Counted from the first letter of the stretch, positions 18,265-28,000 are shown. The stretch is 64,000 nucleotides of DNA from Fischerella sp. CENA71 (GCA_024239075.1 JANBVI010000009.1:124001-188000); one strand, 5' to 3'. Notes: a model not told the origin generated them from the sequence alone. Made by a program: numbers and translations.

Positions 18265-18396
18265 GGGATAGGTCAATACGGTTCGGATAAGAATTTTTCG
18301 TCATGCTTTGGGATGTAGAGACGTGCTATGGCACGTCTCTAGTGGATTTATATGTCTAATCGGTTTGTCTTATCCGAACCATATTGAGAGATAGGC
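18264..18396. mobile_element. MITE copy 2 (same family as 6550-6663)
   Basis: A 113-bp element at 18274-18386 with the same 19-bp terminal repeats (18 of 19 match between arms) and the same central palindrome in slightly decayed form. The 10 bases on the left (GGGGATAGGT) and right (AGAGATAGGC) match at 7 positions, all differences being transitions, as expected for an aged target duplication. Confidence 0.82.
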
Positions 18397-18681
18397 GATT
18401 TAGTTTTAACGGAAACACAGAAATGTCGTGCGCTAAAAAATCAAGTCGTGCCGATTGCAGATATACTCGTACCGATTTAGTTAGTAGCGATCGCCTAAAT
18501 AAAAATTGATCAATCCTTCATCACTTTCTTTGAAGTCACCCACCATAGTAAAGTGGCAGAAACCCACCCCTACTTAGATATCCGACTTGTTAAAGAAGTG
18601 GGGGAGCTATGACCCCTTAAAATTAAGGCAGAGTTTTAAAGAATTGGTTTAACAGAAAATTTAGAGGGGAAGTAAAAAATC

Positions 18682-19077
18682 ATGAAAGTAGGTGCAGGAT
18701 ACACAAGATTATTGGTAAATGACTGGAAAGCTTGCTTTTTGTTTTACAAAGATTTACTGGAATTTGAAGTTGTTGTAGGAAATGAAACAGACGAATACGC
18801 CGAATTTAAAGCTGGAGATATGAGGCTATCTCTGTCTCGACGCCAGGAAATAGCCCAACTTATCCATAATGCAGACAAACCACCCTTCGCCGAATGTCAG
18901 GATACTGTAGTCTTAATTTTTACAGTTCATGATTTGGAAGAAGAATATCAACAATTAAGACATAAAGGTGTACAATTCACCGCACCACCAATGAATAATC
19001 CTTACTATGGCATCAAAACAGCTTATCTGCGCGACCCAGATAGAACTTTAATCGGTCTGTATGAGTTTTTAACCTAA
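18682..19077 (+). CDS. VOC-family (glyoxalase/bleomycin-resistance fold) protein
   Basis: 131 residues forming one vicinal-oxygen-chelate domain: an N-terminal beta-alpha-beta-beta-beta unit (YTRLLVNDWKACFLFYKDLLEFEVV), then a second unit (TVVLIFTVHDLEEEYQQLRHKGVQF) ending in YLRDPDRTLIGLYEF. VOC proteins are metal-dependent enzymes or ligand binders; substrate is not predictable. AGAGGGGAAGT lies just upstream of the ATG. Apparently monocistronic, between the MITE and a redox-like fusion gene. Confidence 0.85.
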   Translation: MKVGAGYTRLLVNDWKACFLFYKDLLEFEVVVGNETDEYAEFKAGDMRLSLSRRQEIAQLIHNADKPPFAECQDTVVLIFTVHDLEEEYQQLRHKGVQFTAPPMNNPYYGIKTAYLRDPDRTLIGLYEFLT

Positions 19078-19117
19078 TATTTTGATGGTAAAAGCCCCCA
19101 CAAAAATCTCTGGAGTC

Positions 19118-19190
19118 AATCCAAAATCCGAAATCCAAAATCGTTCGACTGAGCGCTCACGACGAAGTCCAAAATCTAAAATTGAATGAC
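19118..19190. repeat. Dispersed repeat with TTCGACTGA...GCGCTCACGACGAAG core, short form
   Basis: Related to the copies at 38856-38932, 41896-41983 and 43663-43743, but lacking 24 internal bases. It ends in AAAATTGAATGAC, so it creates an in-frame ATG 24 bases ahead of the likely true start of the next gene. Confidence 0.75.
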
Positions 19191-19209
19191 GAGGAGGTCG
19201 CATTGCACC

Positions 19210-20874
19210 ATGGCTAAACCTGTAATTCTGACGGTTGATGATGATGTTGATGTCTTACAAGCTGTAGCGCGGGATCTGCGTCAGGAATATGGAGAAGACT
19301 ATCGCATATTACGTGCTGACTCTGGTGCAACCGCTTTGGAAGCATTAGAACAAATCAAACTTCGTAACCAGGCTGTGGCGCTGTTTTTGGTAGATCAAAA
19401 AATGCCGCAGATGTCTGGAGTTGAATTATTACAACAAGCAATTACAATCTTTCCAGACGCAAAACGAGCTTTACTCACTGCTTATGCAGACACCGACGCA
19501 GCCATCAACGCTATCAACACCACAAAAATTGATTATTATTTGATGAAGCCGTGGAATCCACCAGAAGAAAGGCTGTATCCGGTATTAAATGATTTGCTTG
19601 ATGATTGGCAAGCAAAATTTCACCCACCCTTTGAAGGTATTCGTGTTATTGGTAATCGCTGGTCGCCCTATTCTCATCAAGTTAAAGATTTTTTGGCGCG
19701 AAATCAAGTGCCTTATGAGTGGATGGATATTGAATTTTCTCAGGAAGCCGAACAGTTAACTGAGTATGCAAAATGTGATAAAGTACGCTTGCCTCTAGTT
19801 ATTTTTCCGGATGGAGAACAATTGAGGCAGCCAACAAATTTGGAAATAGCTCAGAAAATAGGACTACGAACCCAAGCACAAAAACCATTTTATGACTTGG
19901 CGATCGTTGGTAGTGGTCCTGCTGGATTAGCAGCTGCGGTGTATGGTGCATCGGAAGGGTTACGTACAGTGATGATTGAACGAGAAGCCCCTGGTGGACA
20001 AGCGGGAACAAGTTCACGGATTGAAAACTACTTGGGTTTTCCCATAGGCTTAAGCGGTGGCGATTTAGCACGCCGTGCTGTTACGCAAGCTAGACGCTTT
20101 GGTGTCGAAATTCTCACACCCCAAGAAGTTACGAATATTCGTATAGCTAATCCATATCGTTTTATACAATTATCTGACGGTAGCGAAATTAGTTGCCATG
20201 CCTTGATTTTGGCGATGGGTGTAGCGTGGCGGCGGTTAGATGTACCAGGAATTGAACGCTTGACTGGTGCGGGTGTTTATTATGGTGCGGCTCAAACTGA
20301 GGCTATGAGTTGTAAAGATGAAGATGTTTACATCATCGGTGGCGCAAACTCAGCCGGACAAGCAGCCATGTATTTTTCTAAATATGCTCGCCATGTAACG
20401 ATGTTGGTACGTGGTGAATCTTTAAGTATCAGTATGTCCCAATACTTAATAGACCAAATCGCCGAAACACCAAATATCACTGTCAAAACATACACTAGTG
20501 TGATTGAGGTCAAAGGTGACAAATGTCTAGAAGCAATTATTACTAAAAATAATCACACTGGGGAAATTGAAACGCTTCCCGCTACCTCATTATTTATCTT
20601 TATTGGAGCAGCACCACGCACTGAATGGTTAGATGGTATTGTACAACGGAGCGATCGCGGCTTTATTTTAACCGGATCAGATTTACAACGCGATGGACAA
20701 CGTATCCCTGGCTGGAATTTAGAACGTGACCCCTACTTACTAGAAACAAATATCCCCGGTATCTTTGCAGTTGGTGACGTGCGTCATGGTTCAGTTAAAC
20801 GCGTTGCTTCTGGAGTAGGCGAAGGTTCAATTTGTGTGCAATTCATCCATCAGTATTTAGCCAAGGTGTTGTAA
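19210..20874 (+). CDS. Receiver / glutaredoxin-like / thioredoxin-reductase-like fusion protein
   Basis: 554 residues from ATG 19210; AGGAGGT 11 bases upstream favours this over a repeat-derived ATG at 19186. Domain order: response-regulator receiver (1-125; VDDDVD at 9-14, phospho-acceptor D62 in LFLVDQKMP, T90, K113); a glutaredoxin/thioredoxin-like fold (about 142-220) whose active-site position reads SPYS (152-155) instead of CPYC; and a pyridine-nucleotide oxidoreductase with FAD motif GSGPAG (234-239) and NADPH motif GGANSAGQAA. The CxxC of true thioredoxin reductase is replaced by QTEAMSC. The fold is preserved, but thiol-disulfide transfer by the usual cysteines looks impossible. Probably a phosphorylation-controlled flavoprotein of unknown substrate. 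Confidence 0.88.
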   Translation: MAKPVILTVDDDVDVLQAVARDLRQEYGEDYRILRADSGATALEALEQIKLRNQAVALFLVDQKMPQMSGVELLQQAITIFPDAKRALLTAYADTDAAINAINTTKIDYYLMKPWNPPEERLYPVLNDLLDDWQAKFHPPFEGIRVIGNRWSPYSHQVKDFLARNQVPYEWMDIEFSQEAEQLTEYAKCDKVRLPLVIFPDGEQLRQPTNLEIAQKIGLRTQAQKPFYDLAIVGSGPAGLAAAVYGASEGLRTVMIEREAPGGQAGTSSRIENYLGFPIGLSGGDLARRAVTQARRFGVEILTPQEVTNIRIANPYRFIQLSDGSEISCHALILAMGVAWRRLDVPGIERLTGAGVYYGAAQTEAMSCKDEDVYIIGGANSAGQAAMYFSKYARHVTMLVRGESLSISMSQYLIDQIAETPNITVKTYTSVIEVKGDKCLEAIITKNNHTGEIETLPATSLFIFIGAAPRTEWLDGIVQRSDRGFILTGSDLQRDGQRIPGWNLERDPYLLETNIPGIFAVGDVRHGSVKRVASGVGEGSICVQFIHQYLAKVL

Positions 20875-21236
20875 GTGGTTGAATAGGAAACAGGAAGACA
20901 ATGTGTGTAATTAATTTTGGTTGAGTACTTAAATAAAACAGTTGAACTCATGTTGAATTAATTGATACTTAATTTACATTTAAAACTTAGTTAACCTTAT
21001 ATTTAAGTTTCATTAATATAAAATTAAGAGACTGATATACAGCATGACTAAATTATTTGTGAACAACAAGCTCCCCGACTTCGCAGAATTTGTCGGGGAT
21101 ATAGCTCTCTCACTTTTCACAATTCATTTTCACAACTCATTTAGAATTGCTATAGTTACGCAAAAAATTAAATAAGAAAATTAACTTAATTATTAATAGA
21201 TATTAGGTCAATCTAAAATCCAAAATCTAAAATCGA
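20875..21236. other. Intergenic region with hairpin and repeat preceding ppk
   Basis: An AT-rich gap. A stem CCCCGAC (21073-21079) / GTCGGGG (21092-21098) has a 12-nt loop and no T run, so it is not a clear terminator. Bases 21210-21236 are an AATCTAAAATCC-type repeat that runs into the ppk start codon. Confidence 0.5.
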
Positions 21237-23378
21237 ATGACCAAATCCAAAGAAATAGCCAAAACTATCAATCTCAGCAACTCACAGTATTACTTAAATC
21301 GCGAATTAAGTTGGTTAGAATTCAATCGTCGAGTTTTGCATGAGGCGTTAGATAGCCGTACACCGTTACTCGAAAGACTTAAATTTACTGCTATTTTCAG
21401 CTCGAATTTAGATGAATTTTTCATGATTCGTGTGGCAATAATTAAAGATCAGGTACAAGCACTTTTAAGCAAAAGAACCCCTGATGGACGTACACCACAA
21501 GAACAATTAGAAGCGATCGCTCAACTTTTACGTCCAATGATCATAGAACAACATAGCCTGTTTGAGAAGGTGCTACGAAAAGAAATGGCTGCTCACGGTA
21601 TTCATCTTCTCAATTACACAGACATCAGTAGAGAACAACGTTCTTACCTAGAAGATTTATTTAAACAACGAATTTTTCCCGTCCTCACACCTCTAGCAGT
21701 AGATCCGAGTCATCCCTTCCCTTTGATGGCAAATCTCAGTCTCAATTGGGCGGTAGTTGTCAAAGATCCAGCGACAGGAGAAGAAAAGTTTGCTAGAGTC
21801 AAAGTTCCGAATATTTTACCTCGATTTATTGCCTTACCTAAAGAATTAGAACCACATAACGGCAAATTAAATCATTGGACTGGTGTACCAATTGAACAGG
21901 TAGTTGCTCACAATTTAGAAGCCTTATTTCCCGGCATGATCATTAAAGAATATTACCTATTTCGACTGACTCGCAAAGCCGATTTATCAGTAGTTGAAGA
22001 AGAAGCAGATGACTTACTACTAGCAATTCAACAAGAATTACGCGGGCGACAGTTTCGTGGTTCTGTGGTGCGGTTGGAAATTCAACCATCAATGCCAAAA
22101 TCTTTACGAAAGATGCTAGTCCAAGAAATGGAAATATCTGAAAGTGACGTCTATGAAATAGATGGTTTAATCAATTTAAAAGATTTAATGTCCTTCATGG
22201 CTTTACCATTGCCGGAACTCAAAGATCAATCTTGGACACCTGTTATTCCTCCACGTCTGCGTCATTTTCATCAATCAAATAATATTGCTCAATTAGACGA
22301 AGCAGAGAATATCTTCTCTGTAATTCAGCAAAATGATTTGCTAGTACATCATCCCTACGAATCCTTTAGCGCTTCTGTAGAACAATTCATCGCCCAAGCA
22401 GCTCGTGATCCTCAAGTCTTGGCGATCAAAATGACACTGTATCGCACTTCTGGGGATTCTGAAATTGTTAGTTCCTTAATTACTGCGGCAGAAAGTGGTA
22501 AGCAAGTTGCAGCCCTGGTAGAATTAAAAGCCCGTTTTGATGAAGAAAATAATATTACTTGGGCGCAGAAATTAGAAAAATCCGGTGTACATGTCGTTTA
22601 TGGATTGGTAGGATTAAAAACCCACACCAAAATTGTGTTGGTAGTACGTCAGGAAGGAGAGAAAATTTGTCGCTACGTCCACATCGGTACTGGTAACTAC
22701 AATCCCAAAACAGCCAAGTTGTACACAGATTTAGGACTGCTGAGTTGTCGAGAAGAATTAGGCGCAGATTTAACAGATTTATTTAATTACTTAACTGGCT
22801 ATTCTTGTCAAAATTATTACCGTAAATTGCTAGTATCACCCGTAACTATGCGCGATCGCATGATTGCCCTAATTCGTCGAGAAATCGAACACAGCCAAAA
22901 CGGTAGAAAGGGCCGGATCATCGCCAAAATGAACTCATTGGTAGACCCGAAAATCATTGCTACCTTATACGAAGCATCACAAGCTGGTGTAGAAATTGAC
23001 TTAATTATTCGGGGTATATGCTGTTTGCGTCCTGGAGTTCCTGATGTGAGCGAAAATATCCGAGTGATTAGTATTATCGGTCGCTTTTTAGAACACTCAC
23101 GCATTTTTCACTTCCACAACAATGGCAGCGATGAAATATACATCGGTAGCGCTGATTGGATGCCCCGCAACCTAGATCGGCGTGTGGAAGCCGTGACACC
23201 AGTGGAAGATCCAAAAATTTTACAAAACTTGCAAAATATTCTCGAAATTATGCTACAAGACAATCGTCAAGCTTGGGAACTAAAATCAGATGGTTCCTAT
23301 ACTCAGCGTCATCCTGGCAAAGATGAACCAGAACGCCATACCCAAAATATACTGATGGAAATGGCAGCGAAATCCTGA
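21237..23378 (+). CDS. ppk: Polyphosphate kinase 1
   Basis: 713 residues, full length for the family. PPK1 polymerises the gamma phosphate of ATP into polyphosphate, using a phosphohistidine intermediate. The N-terminal domain begins YYLNRELSWLEFNRRVL (about 18-34); the C-terminal catalytic domains contain the phospho-accepting histidine in RYVHIGTGNYNP (about residues 480-490) and the second histidine in IFHFHNNGSDEIYIGSADWMPRN. The start ATG is the end of an upstream repeat (AAAATCGAATGAC), so the MTKSKE N-terminus is partly repeat-derived. The next gene converges on it across an inverted repeat. Confidence 0.97.
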   Translation: MTKSKEIAKTINLSNSQYYLNRELSWLEFNRRVLHEALDSRTPLLERLKFTAIFSSNLDEFFMIRVAIIKDQVQALLSKRTPDGRTPQEQLEAIAQLLRPMIIEQHSLFEKVLRKEMAAHGIHLLNYTDISREQRSYLEDLFKQRIFPVLTPLAVDPSHPFPLMANLSLNWAVVVKDPATGEEKFARVKVPNILPRFIALPKELEPHNGKLNHWTGVPIEQVVAHNLEALFPGMIIKEYYLFRLTRKADLSVVEEEADDLLLAIQQELRGRQFRGSVVRLEIQPSMPKSLRKMLVQEMEISESDVYEIDGLINLKDLMSFMALPLPELKDQSWTPVIPPRLRHFHQSNNIAQLDEAENIFSVIQQNDLLVHHPYESFSASVEQFIAQAARDPQVLAIKMTLYRTSGDSEIVSSLITAAESGKQVAALVELKARFDEENNITWAQKLEKSGVHVVYGLVGLKTHTKIVLVVRQEGEKICRYVHIGTGNYNPKTAKLYTDLGLLSCREELGADLTDLFNYLTGYSCQNYYRKLLVSPVTMRDRMIALIRREIEHSQNGRKGRIIAKMNSLVDPKIIATLYEASQAGVEIDLIIRGICCLRPGVPDVSENIRVISIIGRFLEHSRIFHFHNNGSDEIYIGSADWMPRNLDRRVEAVTPVEDPKILQNLQNILEIMLQDNRQAWELKSDGSYTQRHPGKDEPERHTQNILMEMAAKS

Positions 23379-23396
23379 AACATCATTGCAATTTGA

Positions 23397-23464
23397 CTTA
23401 GTGTCTTAGTGTCTTGGTGTTTCAAAAGTCGATTTTTTAACCACTAAGACACCAAGACACCAAG
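23397..23464. repeat. Inverted GTGTCTT repeat between convergent genes
   Basis: A CTTAGTGTCTTAGTG... arm (23397-23419) pairs with CACTAAGACACCAAG... (23441-23464), with about 20 of 23 positions complementary. A T run lies in the loop. It may act as a bidirectional terminator for ppk and the kinase gene. Confidence 0.6.
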
Positions 23465-23499
23465 AAAAGTCCATTACACCTTGAAAGGGCTATTCCTAA

Positions 23500-24945
23500 T
23501 TATTTAGATAAAAATAAAGTTAATAATTTATAAATAAGACGAAATAAAGCTGTAACAGCGATCGCTACCAAACCCCCAGCAATAGCTATGATCATTACTT
23601 GCCGAATAGTTAGCCCAAATCGCAAGAAAGGGAAAAAAAATATCGCTGCGGATGTTCCTGCTGCGAACACTAACATCTCGGTTTTTTCAATCCAGCGTTG
23701 CTTTTGCCCAAAAAGCAATACTGCCAAAATCACAGCACAAGCAGCTAAAGTAATACTTGGCGAACGCAGTACACTGTACAATGTGATCGCGATCAATCCA
23801 CCTTCAAAACCACTAAATCCAGCCCCGATCAGTAACTCCAAAGTAGACAACGGTGCAACTCGCAAAGTCGGAGATAATGGTGTTTGTGGCGGAGGCTGAA
23901 TCTGTCTAGGCTGTGGTTGCGATTTTGTTTGTGGCGGTAATTGTGTCGGTTGGTGAGGGTGAATGTGTGTTGGTGTTATGGGCTGACAAGTTAAATTGAG
24001 AGCATTTAATACTTCTTGGGCTGACTGAAAGCGTTGATTAACAGCAGGTAGAAGCATTCTATCAAGAGTATTTGCCAGTAAAGGACTAACAGAAACATGC
24101 TCGTGCCATTTCCACTGGTTATTATAAACATCAAATAGCTTCGTTACATCCTTTTCACCGGTTAACAACATTACAATTGTCACAGCCAAAGCATATAAAT
24201 CTGTAGATGGAAAGACTTGTCCACCGGACATCTGTTCAGGTGGCGCAAACCCCAGAGAAAAGATACCAGTGGAAGAAGCTACTCCTCCGGGGGGTGCATT
24301 TGCTACCTGCTTCACGGCGCCAAAATCTAAGAGATAAAGCTTACCGTTACGATGGCGCATAATATTGGAGGGTTTGATATCTCTGTGAATGATGCCTTTT
24401 TGATGGACAAACTGCAAGATTTTAAGAATATCTTGCAGTACGTCTAATACTTCTTGCTCAGAGAATTTACCTTTCTGCGCTAATTCTTCTTCTAAACTCT
24501 GTCCATCTATATATTCTTGAACCAGATAAAAAAATTGCTCTTGTTGTCCTGGTTGAAAAAAGCTAGAAACTATGACTGGGAAATAAGCGAATAAATCAGG
24601 AATTTGCTCATGTTTAGAGCCTATTTCTTCTAAGACCGTGGCTTCTCTCTCAAATAAATCTTGTGCGAGTTGCAGTTGAGTTGAACTGAGATTCCCTGCT
24701 GGTTGAAATTGCTTCACCACACACTGGCGCATTCCTGGAGTATAGCGATCGCAGGCTAAAAACGCTGCCCCAAAACCGCCTCGTCCCAATAATTTTGATG
24801 GCAAATAACGACCAACCAAAATCAACGGCATTCCACAAGTAGTACAGTATTTTTGCTGCACAGTTCTCAAAATAGAATGATCATCTAAATCTGAAAAATA
24901 GTTGCGTGGACGGGGACAACCAGGACGCGTACAGTAAATTTCCAT
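23500..24945 (-). CDS. Membrane-anchored Ser/Thr protein kinase with N-terminal zinc ribbon
   Basis: 481 residues from ATG 24945; a TTG three codons upstream lies in a heptamer repeat and is less likely. Cysteines at 5 and 10 and at 34 and 37 form a zinc-ribbon-like N-terminus. The Hanks-type kinase domain follows: glycine loop GRGGFG (54-59), VVK lysine 78, catalytic HRDIKPSNIM near residue 185, DFG near 205 and a PEQM motif. A Pro/Gln/His-rich linker precedes several hydrophobic helices at the C-terminus, so the kinase is membrane bound with no receptor-like domain outside. Substrate unknown. Its promoter lies in a heptamer-rich gap. Confidence 0.93.
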   Translation of the reverse strand: MEIYCTRPGCPRPRNYFSDLDDHSILRTVQQKYCTTCGMPLILVGRYLPSKLLGRGGFGAAFLACDRYTPGMRQCVVKQFQPAGNLSSTQLQLAQDLFEREATVLEEIGSKHEQIPDLFAYFPVIVSSFFQPGQQEQFFYLVQEYIDGQSLEEELAQKGKFSEQEVLDVLQDILKILQFVHQKGIIHRDIKPSNIMRHRNGKLYLLDFGAVKQVANAPPGGVASSTGIFSLGFAPPEQMSGGQVFPSTDLYALAVTIVMLLTGEKDVTKLFDVYNNQWKWHEHVSVSPLLANTLDRMLLPAVNQRFQSAQEVLNALNLTCQPITPTHIHPHQPTQLPPQTKSQPQPRQIQPPPQTPLSPTLRVAPLSTLELLIGAGFSGFEGGLIAITLYSVLRSPSITLAACAVILAVLLFGQKQRWIEKTEMLVFAAGTSAAIFFFPFLRFGLTIRQVMIIAIAGGLVAIAVTALFRLIYKLLTLFLSK

Positions 24946-24949
24946 TTTT

Positions 24950-25066
24950 GTCAATAGTCAATAGTCATTTAGTCATGAGTCATTGGTCATTGGTCACTAA
25001 TCATTAGCTTCTTCACAAAGGACAAATGACACATGACAAATGACAACTGACTAATGACAAATGACT
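24950..25066. repeat. Heptamer-rich gap (GTCAATA / GTCATTG / AATGACA)
   Basis: Runs of GTCAATA, GTCATTG and, in the opposite sense, ATGACAA heptamers fill the space between the kinase start and the LysR gene end. Confidence 0.75.
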
Positions 25067-25071
25067 AAATC

Positions 25072-26091
25072 TTAACTTTCATCTGAGTGAGAATTGTCTA
25101 AGTCCAGTGTGGTATTGATGGCTAAACTCTTGTGATTTTGCGATGATTTTAACACATCTATATTCCATCCAGGTGCAGCAAACTGGGGTAGAATTTCCCG
25201 GCTAAAAGCTTCCGCGGCTTTGGATCTATAGCGATTGGGATTAAAAATCAGCCACAGTGTCCTCTTGACAACAACACCCTCAATAGGAGCGCAATGTAAT
25301 ACATCCATTTGCAATTCTTTAGCAATGGCAGAAGTCGAGACAAAAGCAGCTCCCAAACCAGATTGCACAGCATTTTTAATTGCTTCTATAGAATTAAGTT
25401 CCATTTCCACTTTTAAACGCCGTGTATCAATATCATGACGCGCTAAAACTTGGTCTATGACTTTGCGGATTGTTGATTGAGAATCAAGGGCAATGAATTG
25501 TAATTTATATAGGTCTTCTTTTTGGATGGTTTCAAGTTTGCCAAAGGGATGGAATACAGGTAAAATCAGCGCTAATTCATCATCTGAGTAGGGAATAATC
25601 TCTAAAGATTCTCCCAATTCTCCAGGAATTTCACCACCAATAATTGCCAAATCAACTTGTCCATTCACTACACTCCAAGCAGTGCGGCGGGTAGAGTGGA
25701 CATGTAATTGCACCGCCACATCAGGATATTTTTGTCGGAACAAGCCAATCATCCTGGGTAGAAGATAAGTACCGGTGGTTTGAGAAGCGCCGACAATTAA
25801 TGTACCGCCTTGAAGATTTTGTAAATCTTCAATAGCGCGACACGTTTCCTGACAAAGACTGAGAATTTTTTCTCCATAGCTCAGGAGTAAATGTCCTGCT
25901 TCAGTTAACTGAGCGCGACGTCCTCCGCGGTCAAACAAGGGAACATCTAATTGCCGTTCTAAATTTTGCACTTGCAAACTGACGGCAGGTTGGGAAACGT
26001 AAAGACTGTCAGCGGCGCGCTTGAAGCTCCCTTCTTGAGCGATCGCTTTCAGAATCCGTAACTGGTCTAGTGTGAATGGAAGGTCAGACAT
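25072..26091 (-). CDS. rbcR: LysR-family regulator, RbcR/PacR type
   Basis: 339 residues. The winged helix-turn-helix occupies 1-62 ([40 protein letters not shown]), followed by the periplasmic-binding-protein-like effector domain (about 93-300). The sequence matches the RbcR/Ycf30 group controlling carbon fixation. In Anabaena the orthologue PacR lies beside nnrU and upstream of ndhF/ndhD, the same order as here. Such regulators sense carbon metabolites and act on RuBisCO, carbon-uptake and NDH-1 genes. The C-terminal 35 residues are a poorly conserved Ser/Asp-rich tail. It is divergent from the NnrU gene, with a 214-bp shared promoter region. Confidence 0.85.
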   Translation of the reverse strand: MSDLPFTLDQLRILKAIAQEGSFKRAADSLYVSQPAVSLQVQNLERQLDVPLFDRGGRRAQLTEAGHLLLSYGEKILSLCQETCRAIEDLQNLQGGTLIVGASQTTGTYLLPRMIGLFRQKYPDVAVQLHVHSTRRTAWSVVNGQVDLAIIGGEIPGELGESLEIIPYSDDELALILPVFHPFGKLETIQKEDLYKLQFIALDSQSTIRKVIDQVLARHDIDTRRLKVEMELNSIEAIKNAVQSGLGAAFVSTSAIAKELQMDVLHCAPIEGVVVKRTLWLIFNPNRYRSKAAEAFSREILPQFAAPGWNIDVLKSSQNHKSLAINTTLDLDNSHSDES

Positions 26092-26305
26092 ATAGGCTCA
26101 ACCCACAAACAAGAAAGGAGCAGCATTAGCAAAAATCCAGTGATTCATAGTATTCTGACTGGGCATAATTTGTTGCATATTAAAATCGGAGGATTTATCC
26201 GAAAAAGACAGTAACACAACATCTTGACTAAAGTCCCCCTTTGAATACTTTGTGGTATTGATTGTACTGAATTAAGTTTTCTTTAAATTACTTCACCTGT
26301 GTATT

Positions 26306-27022
26306 ATGATGCTGCCATCATGGTTAACCCCCAGTCATTTTATAATGTTGGGACTACAATTTGGTTTTGCAATTGCCCATAGCGGTGGAGCCGCATTGCG
26401 ACCTTGGGCAGAAAAATATATTGGCCCACGAGTTTATCGGATTATCTTTGCGTTAGTTAGTTTACCTTTAGCTGTAATATTGATTGTTTACTTTTTTAAC
26501 CACCGTTATGATGGTTTACAAATGTGGCAAATCCAATATTTACCCTGGGTAAAACCATTGGTTTGGGTGCTATCGGCAATTTCTTTTTTGTTTTTGTACC
26601 CTGCTACTTTCAATCTACTAGAAATTGCTGCCATTCAAAAGCCCCAAGTCCATCTCTACGAAACAGGAATTATTCGCATTACTCGCCATCCCCAAATGGT
26701 GGGACAGGTTATTTGGTGTATTGCCCATACTTTGTGGTTGGGTACGACTTTTACCTTAGTCACTTCTTTGGGCTTGATTTTGCATCACCTGTTTGGGGTT
26801 TGGCATGGCGATCGCCGACTTGCTTGGCGTTATGGCTCGGCGTTTAGCGCAGTTAAGCAGCGTACGAGCATTATTCCTTTTGCAGCAATTTTAGATGGAC
26901 GCCAATCTCTACGGTGGCAAGAATTCTTTCGTCCCGCTTATATTGGAGTAGCTGTGTTTGTGCTGCTATTGTGGTGGTCCCATCCCCTTTTATTGGTGGC
27001 AACTAGTAAGGTACAATGGTAG
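26306..27022 (+). CDS. NnrU-family integral membrane protein
   Basis: 238 residues with six or so hydrophobic segments starting WLTPSHFIMLGLQFGFAIAHSGGAAL. Conserved histidines and arginines, including GIIRITRHPQMVGQVIW (about 122-138) and HHLFGVWHGDRRL, are typical of NnrU. The family includes the plant 15-cis-zeta-carotene isomerase Z-ISO, a heme enzyme; whether this protein isomerises carotenoids is inference. Divergent from the LysR gene and followed by the thioredoxin and ndh genes. Two ATGs three bases apart (26306, 26309) are both possible starts. Confidence 0.83.
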   Translation: MMLPSWLTPSHFIMLGLQFGFAIAHSGGAALRPWAEKYIGPRVYRIIFALVSLPLAVILIVYFFNHRYDGLQMWQIQYLPWVKPLVWVLSAISFLFLYPATFNLLEIAAIQKPQVHLYETGIIRITRHPQMVGQVIWCIAHTLWLGTTFTLVTSLGLILHHLFGVWHGDRRLAWRYGSAFSAVKQRTSIIPFAAILDGRQSLRWQEFFRPAYIGVAVFVLLLWWSHPLLLVATSKVQW

Positions 27023-27454
27023 CCTAGACTAAAACCCGATTCACAACAGCATAAGACAGATAACAAATGAAGATTTACGCTCATCTGTAGATTACCAAAT
27101 CAATGTACGATGAATGAAAACAGCTGTTCAGTGGAGGGGGTAGGTCAAATCAATTTGAGATTTTGTCCTAGTAGTTGCTGGTCAATTGTCATCATTGGGA
27201 GTAAATGATAGATATCGAGCGTCTAATTTCCCTCCCCAGCAGAGGCATAAATTGGAGTTCAAAATCCCCAAATGCCAATGTGTATAAATGCCGCGATGGC
27301 TTTTTTGTCAGCGGCAAAATTACCACTATCAAGGCTGGAAAATTTGCATACCTTCTGTTATGCCTACCAGAGCATCTATCGGCAGTTACTGGCTTACTTT
27401 ACCCTTGTGCTGATAGCAAGTTGCATATAAAAACCCTATAGTATTAGAGGCATC

Positions 27455-27841
27455 ATGGTGTTGTCGGTTAGTGAGCGGACATTTACTCAAGAAGTTTTAG
27501 AATCCCCTATTCCTGTTTTAGTAAATTTTGAAGCTCCTTGGTGTGGTTTGTGCCGCATCATACACCCATTGCTGTTGCAATTTAAAGATAAATGCAACGA
27601 GCAAATCAAATTAGTTAATGTGAATGCCGATGACAATTTTAAATTGTCTACCAAATATCGGCTCAAGTCACTACCAACTTTACTTTTGATCGAAAACGGC
27701 ATTGTCAGAAGACGTTTAGAAGGTTTTCGCGGTCGTGAAGATTTGCTCCAAGCATTGGAAGAAATCAAACTCAGCTACGACAAGTCTTCCCGTGCTTACA
27801 ATACCCCCACAACCGCGGATTTAGGATGCCGATCAGCATAA
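27455..27841 (+). CDS. Thioredoxin-like protein with CGLC active site
   Basis: 128 residues, one thioredoxin fold. The active site is WCGLC (residues 29-33) instead of WCGPC; loss of that proline normally raises the redox potential. The cis-proline is present in SLPTLLLI (about 75). A 20-residue Ser/Ala/Thr tail follows the last helix. The conserved location between nnrU and ndhF, also known in Anabaena, suggests a link to photosynthetic electron flow. The 430-base gap upstream contains no convincing gene. Confidence 0.88.
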   Translation: MVLSVSERTFTQEVLESPIPVLVNFEAPWCGLCRIIHPLLLQFKDKCNEQIKLVNVNADDNFKLSTKYRLKSLPTLLLIENGIVRRRLEGFRGREDLLQALEEIKLSYDKSSRAYNTPTTADLGCRSA

Positions 27842-27880
27842 TGGTCATTTGTCATTTGTCATTTGTCATTTGTCAATAGC
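27842..27880. repeat. Heptamer array (TCATTTG x4-5)
   Basis: TGGTCATTTGTCATTTG-type units run directly after the thioredoxin stop codon; the same unit occurs at 311-342. Confidence 0.8.
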
Positions 27881-27964
27881 CAATGGTAAAAACTTGGAAC
27901 TATAGACTATAGACTATGGATAAATGACCAATGACCAATGACAAAATCTAAAACTATACTTAAT

Positions 27965-28000
27965 TACCCCACCTAATCAGTATCAGGTGGGGTATTTTAT
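27965..28000 (+). terminator. Intrinsic terminator after the thioredoxin gene
   Basis: Stem TACCCCACCT (27965-27974) / AGGTGGGGTA (27985-27994), 10 bp perfect, 10-nt loop, followed by TTTTAT. It separates the thioredoxin gene from ndhF, whose leader (28001-28302) shows only a small CGCCCACTAGGGCG hairpin. Confidence 0.87.

Noticed and set aside
21071-21100. Terminator after the redox fusion gene
   Set aside because: A good stem but no T run and 200 bases from the stop codon; listed only as a hairpin.
21044-21173. Small 43-codon frame before ppk
   Set aside because: It runs through a hairpin repeat, has no ribosome binding site and ends in AT-rich DNA.
27205-27441. 78-codon plus-strand frame before the thioredoxin gene
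   Set aside because: No family feature, poor start context and odd composition; more likely leader DNA of the thioredoxin gene.
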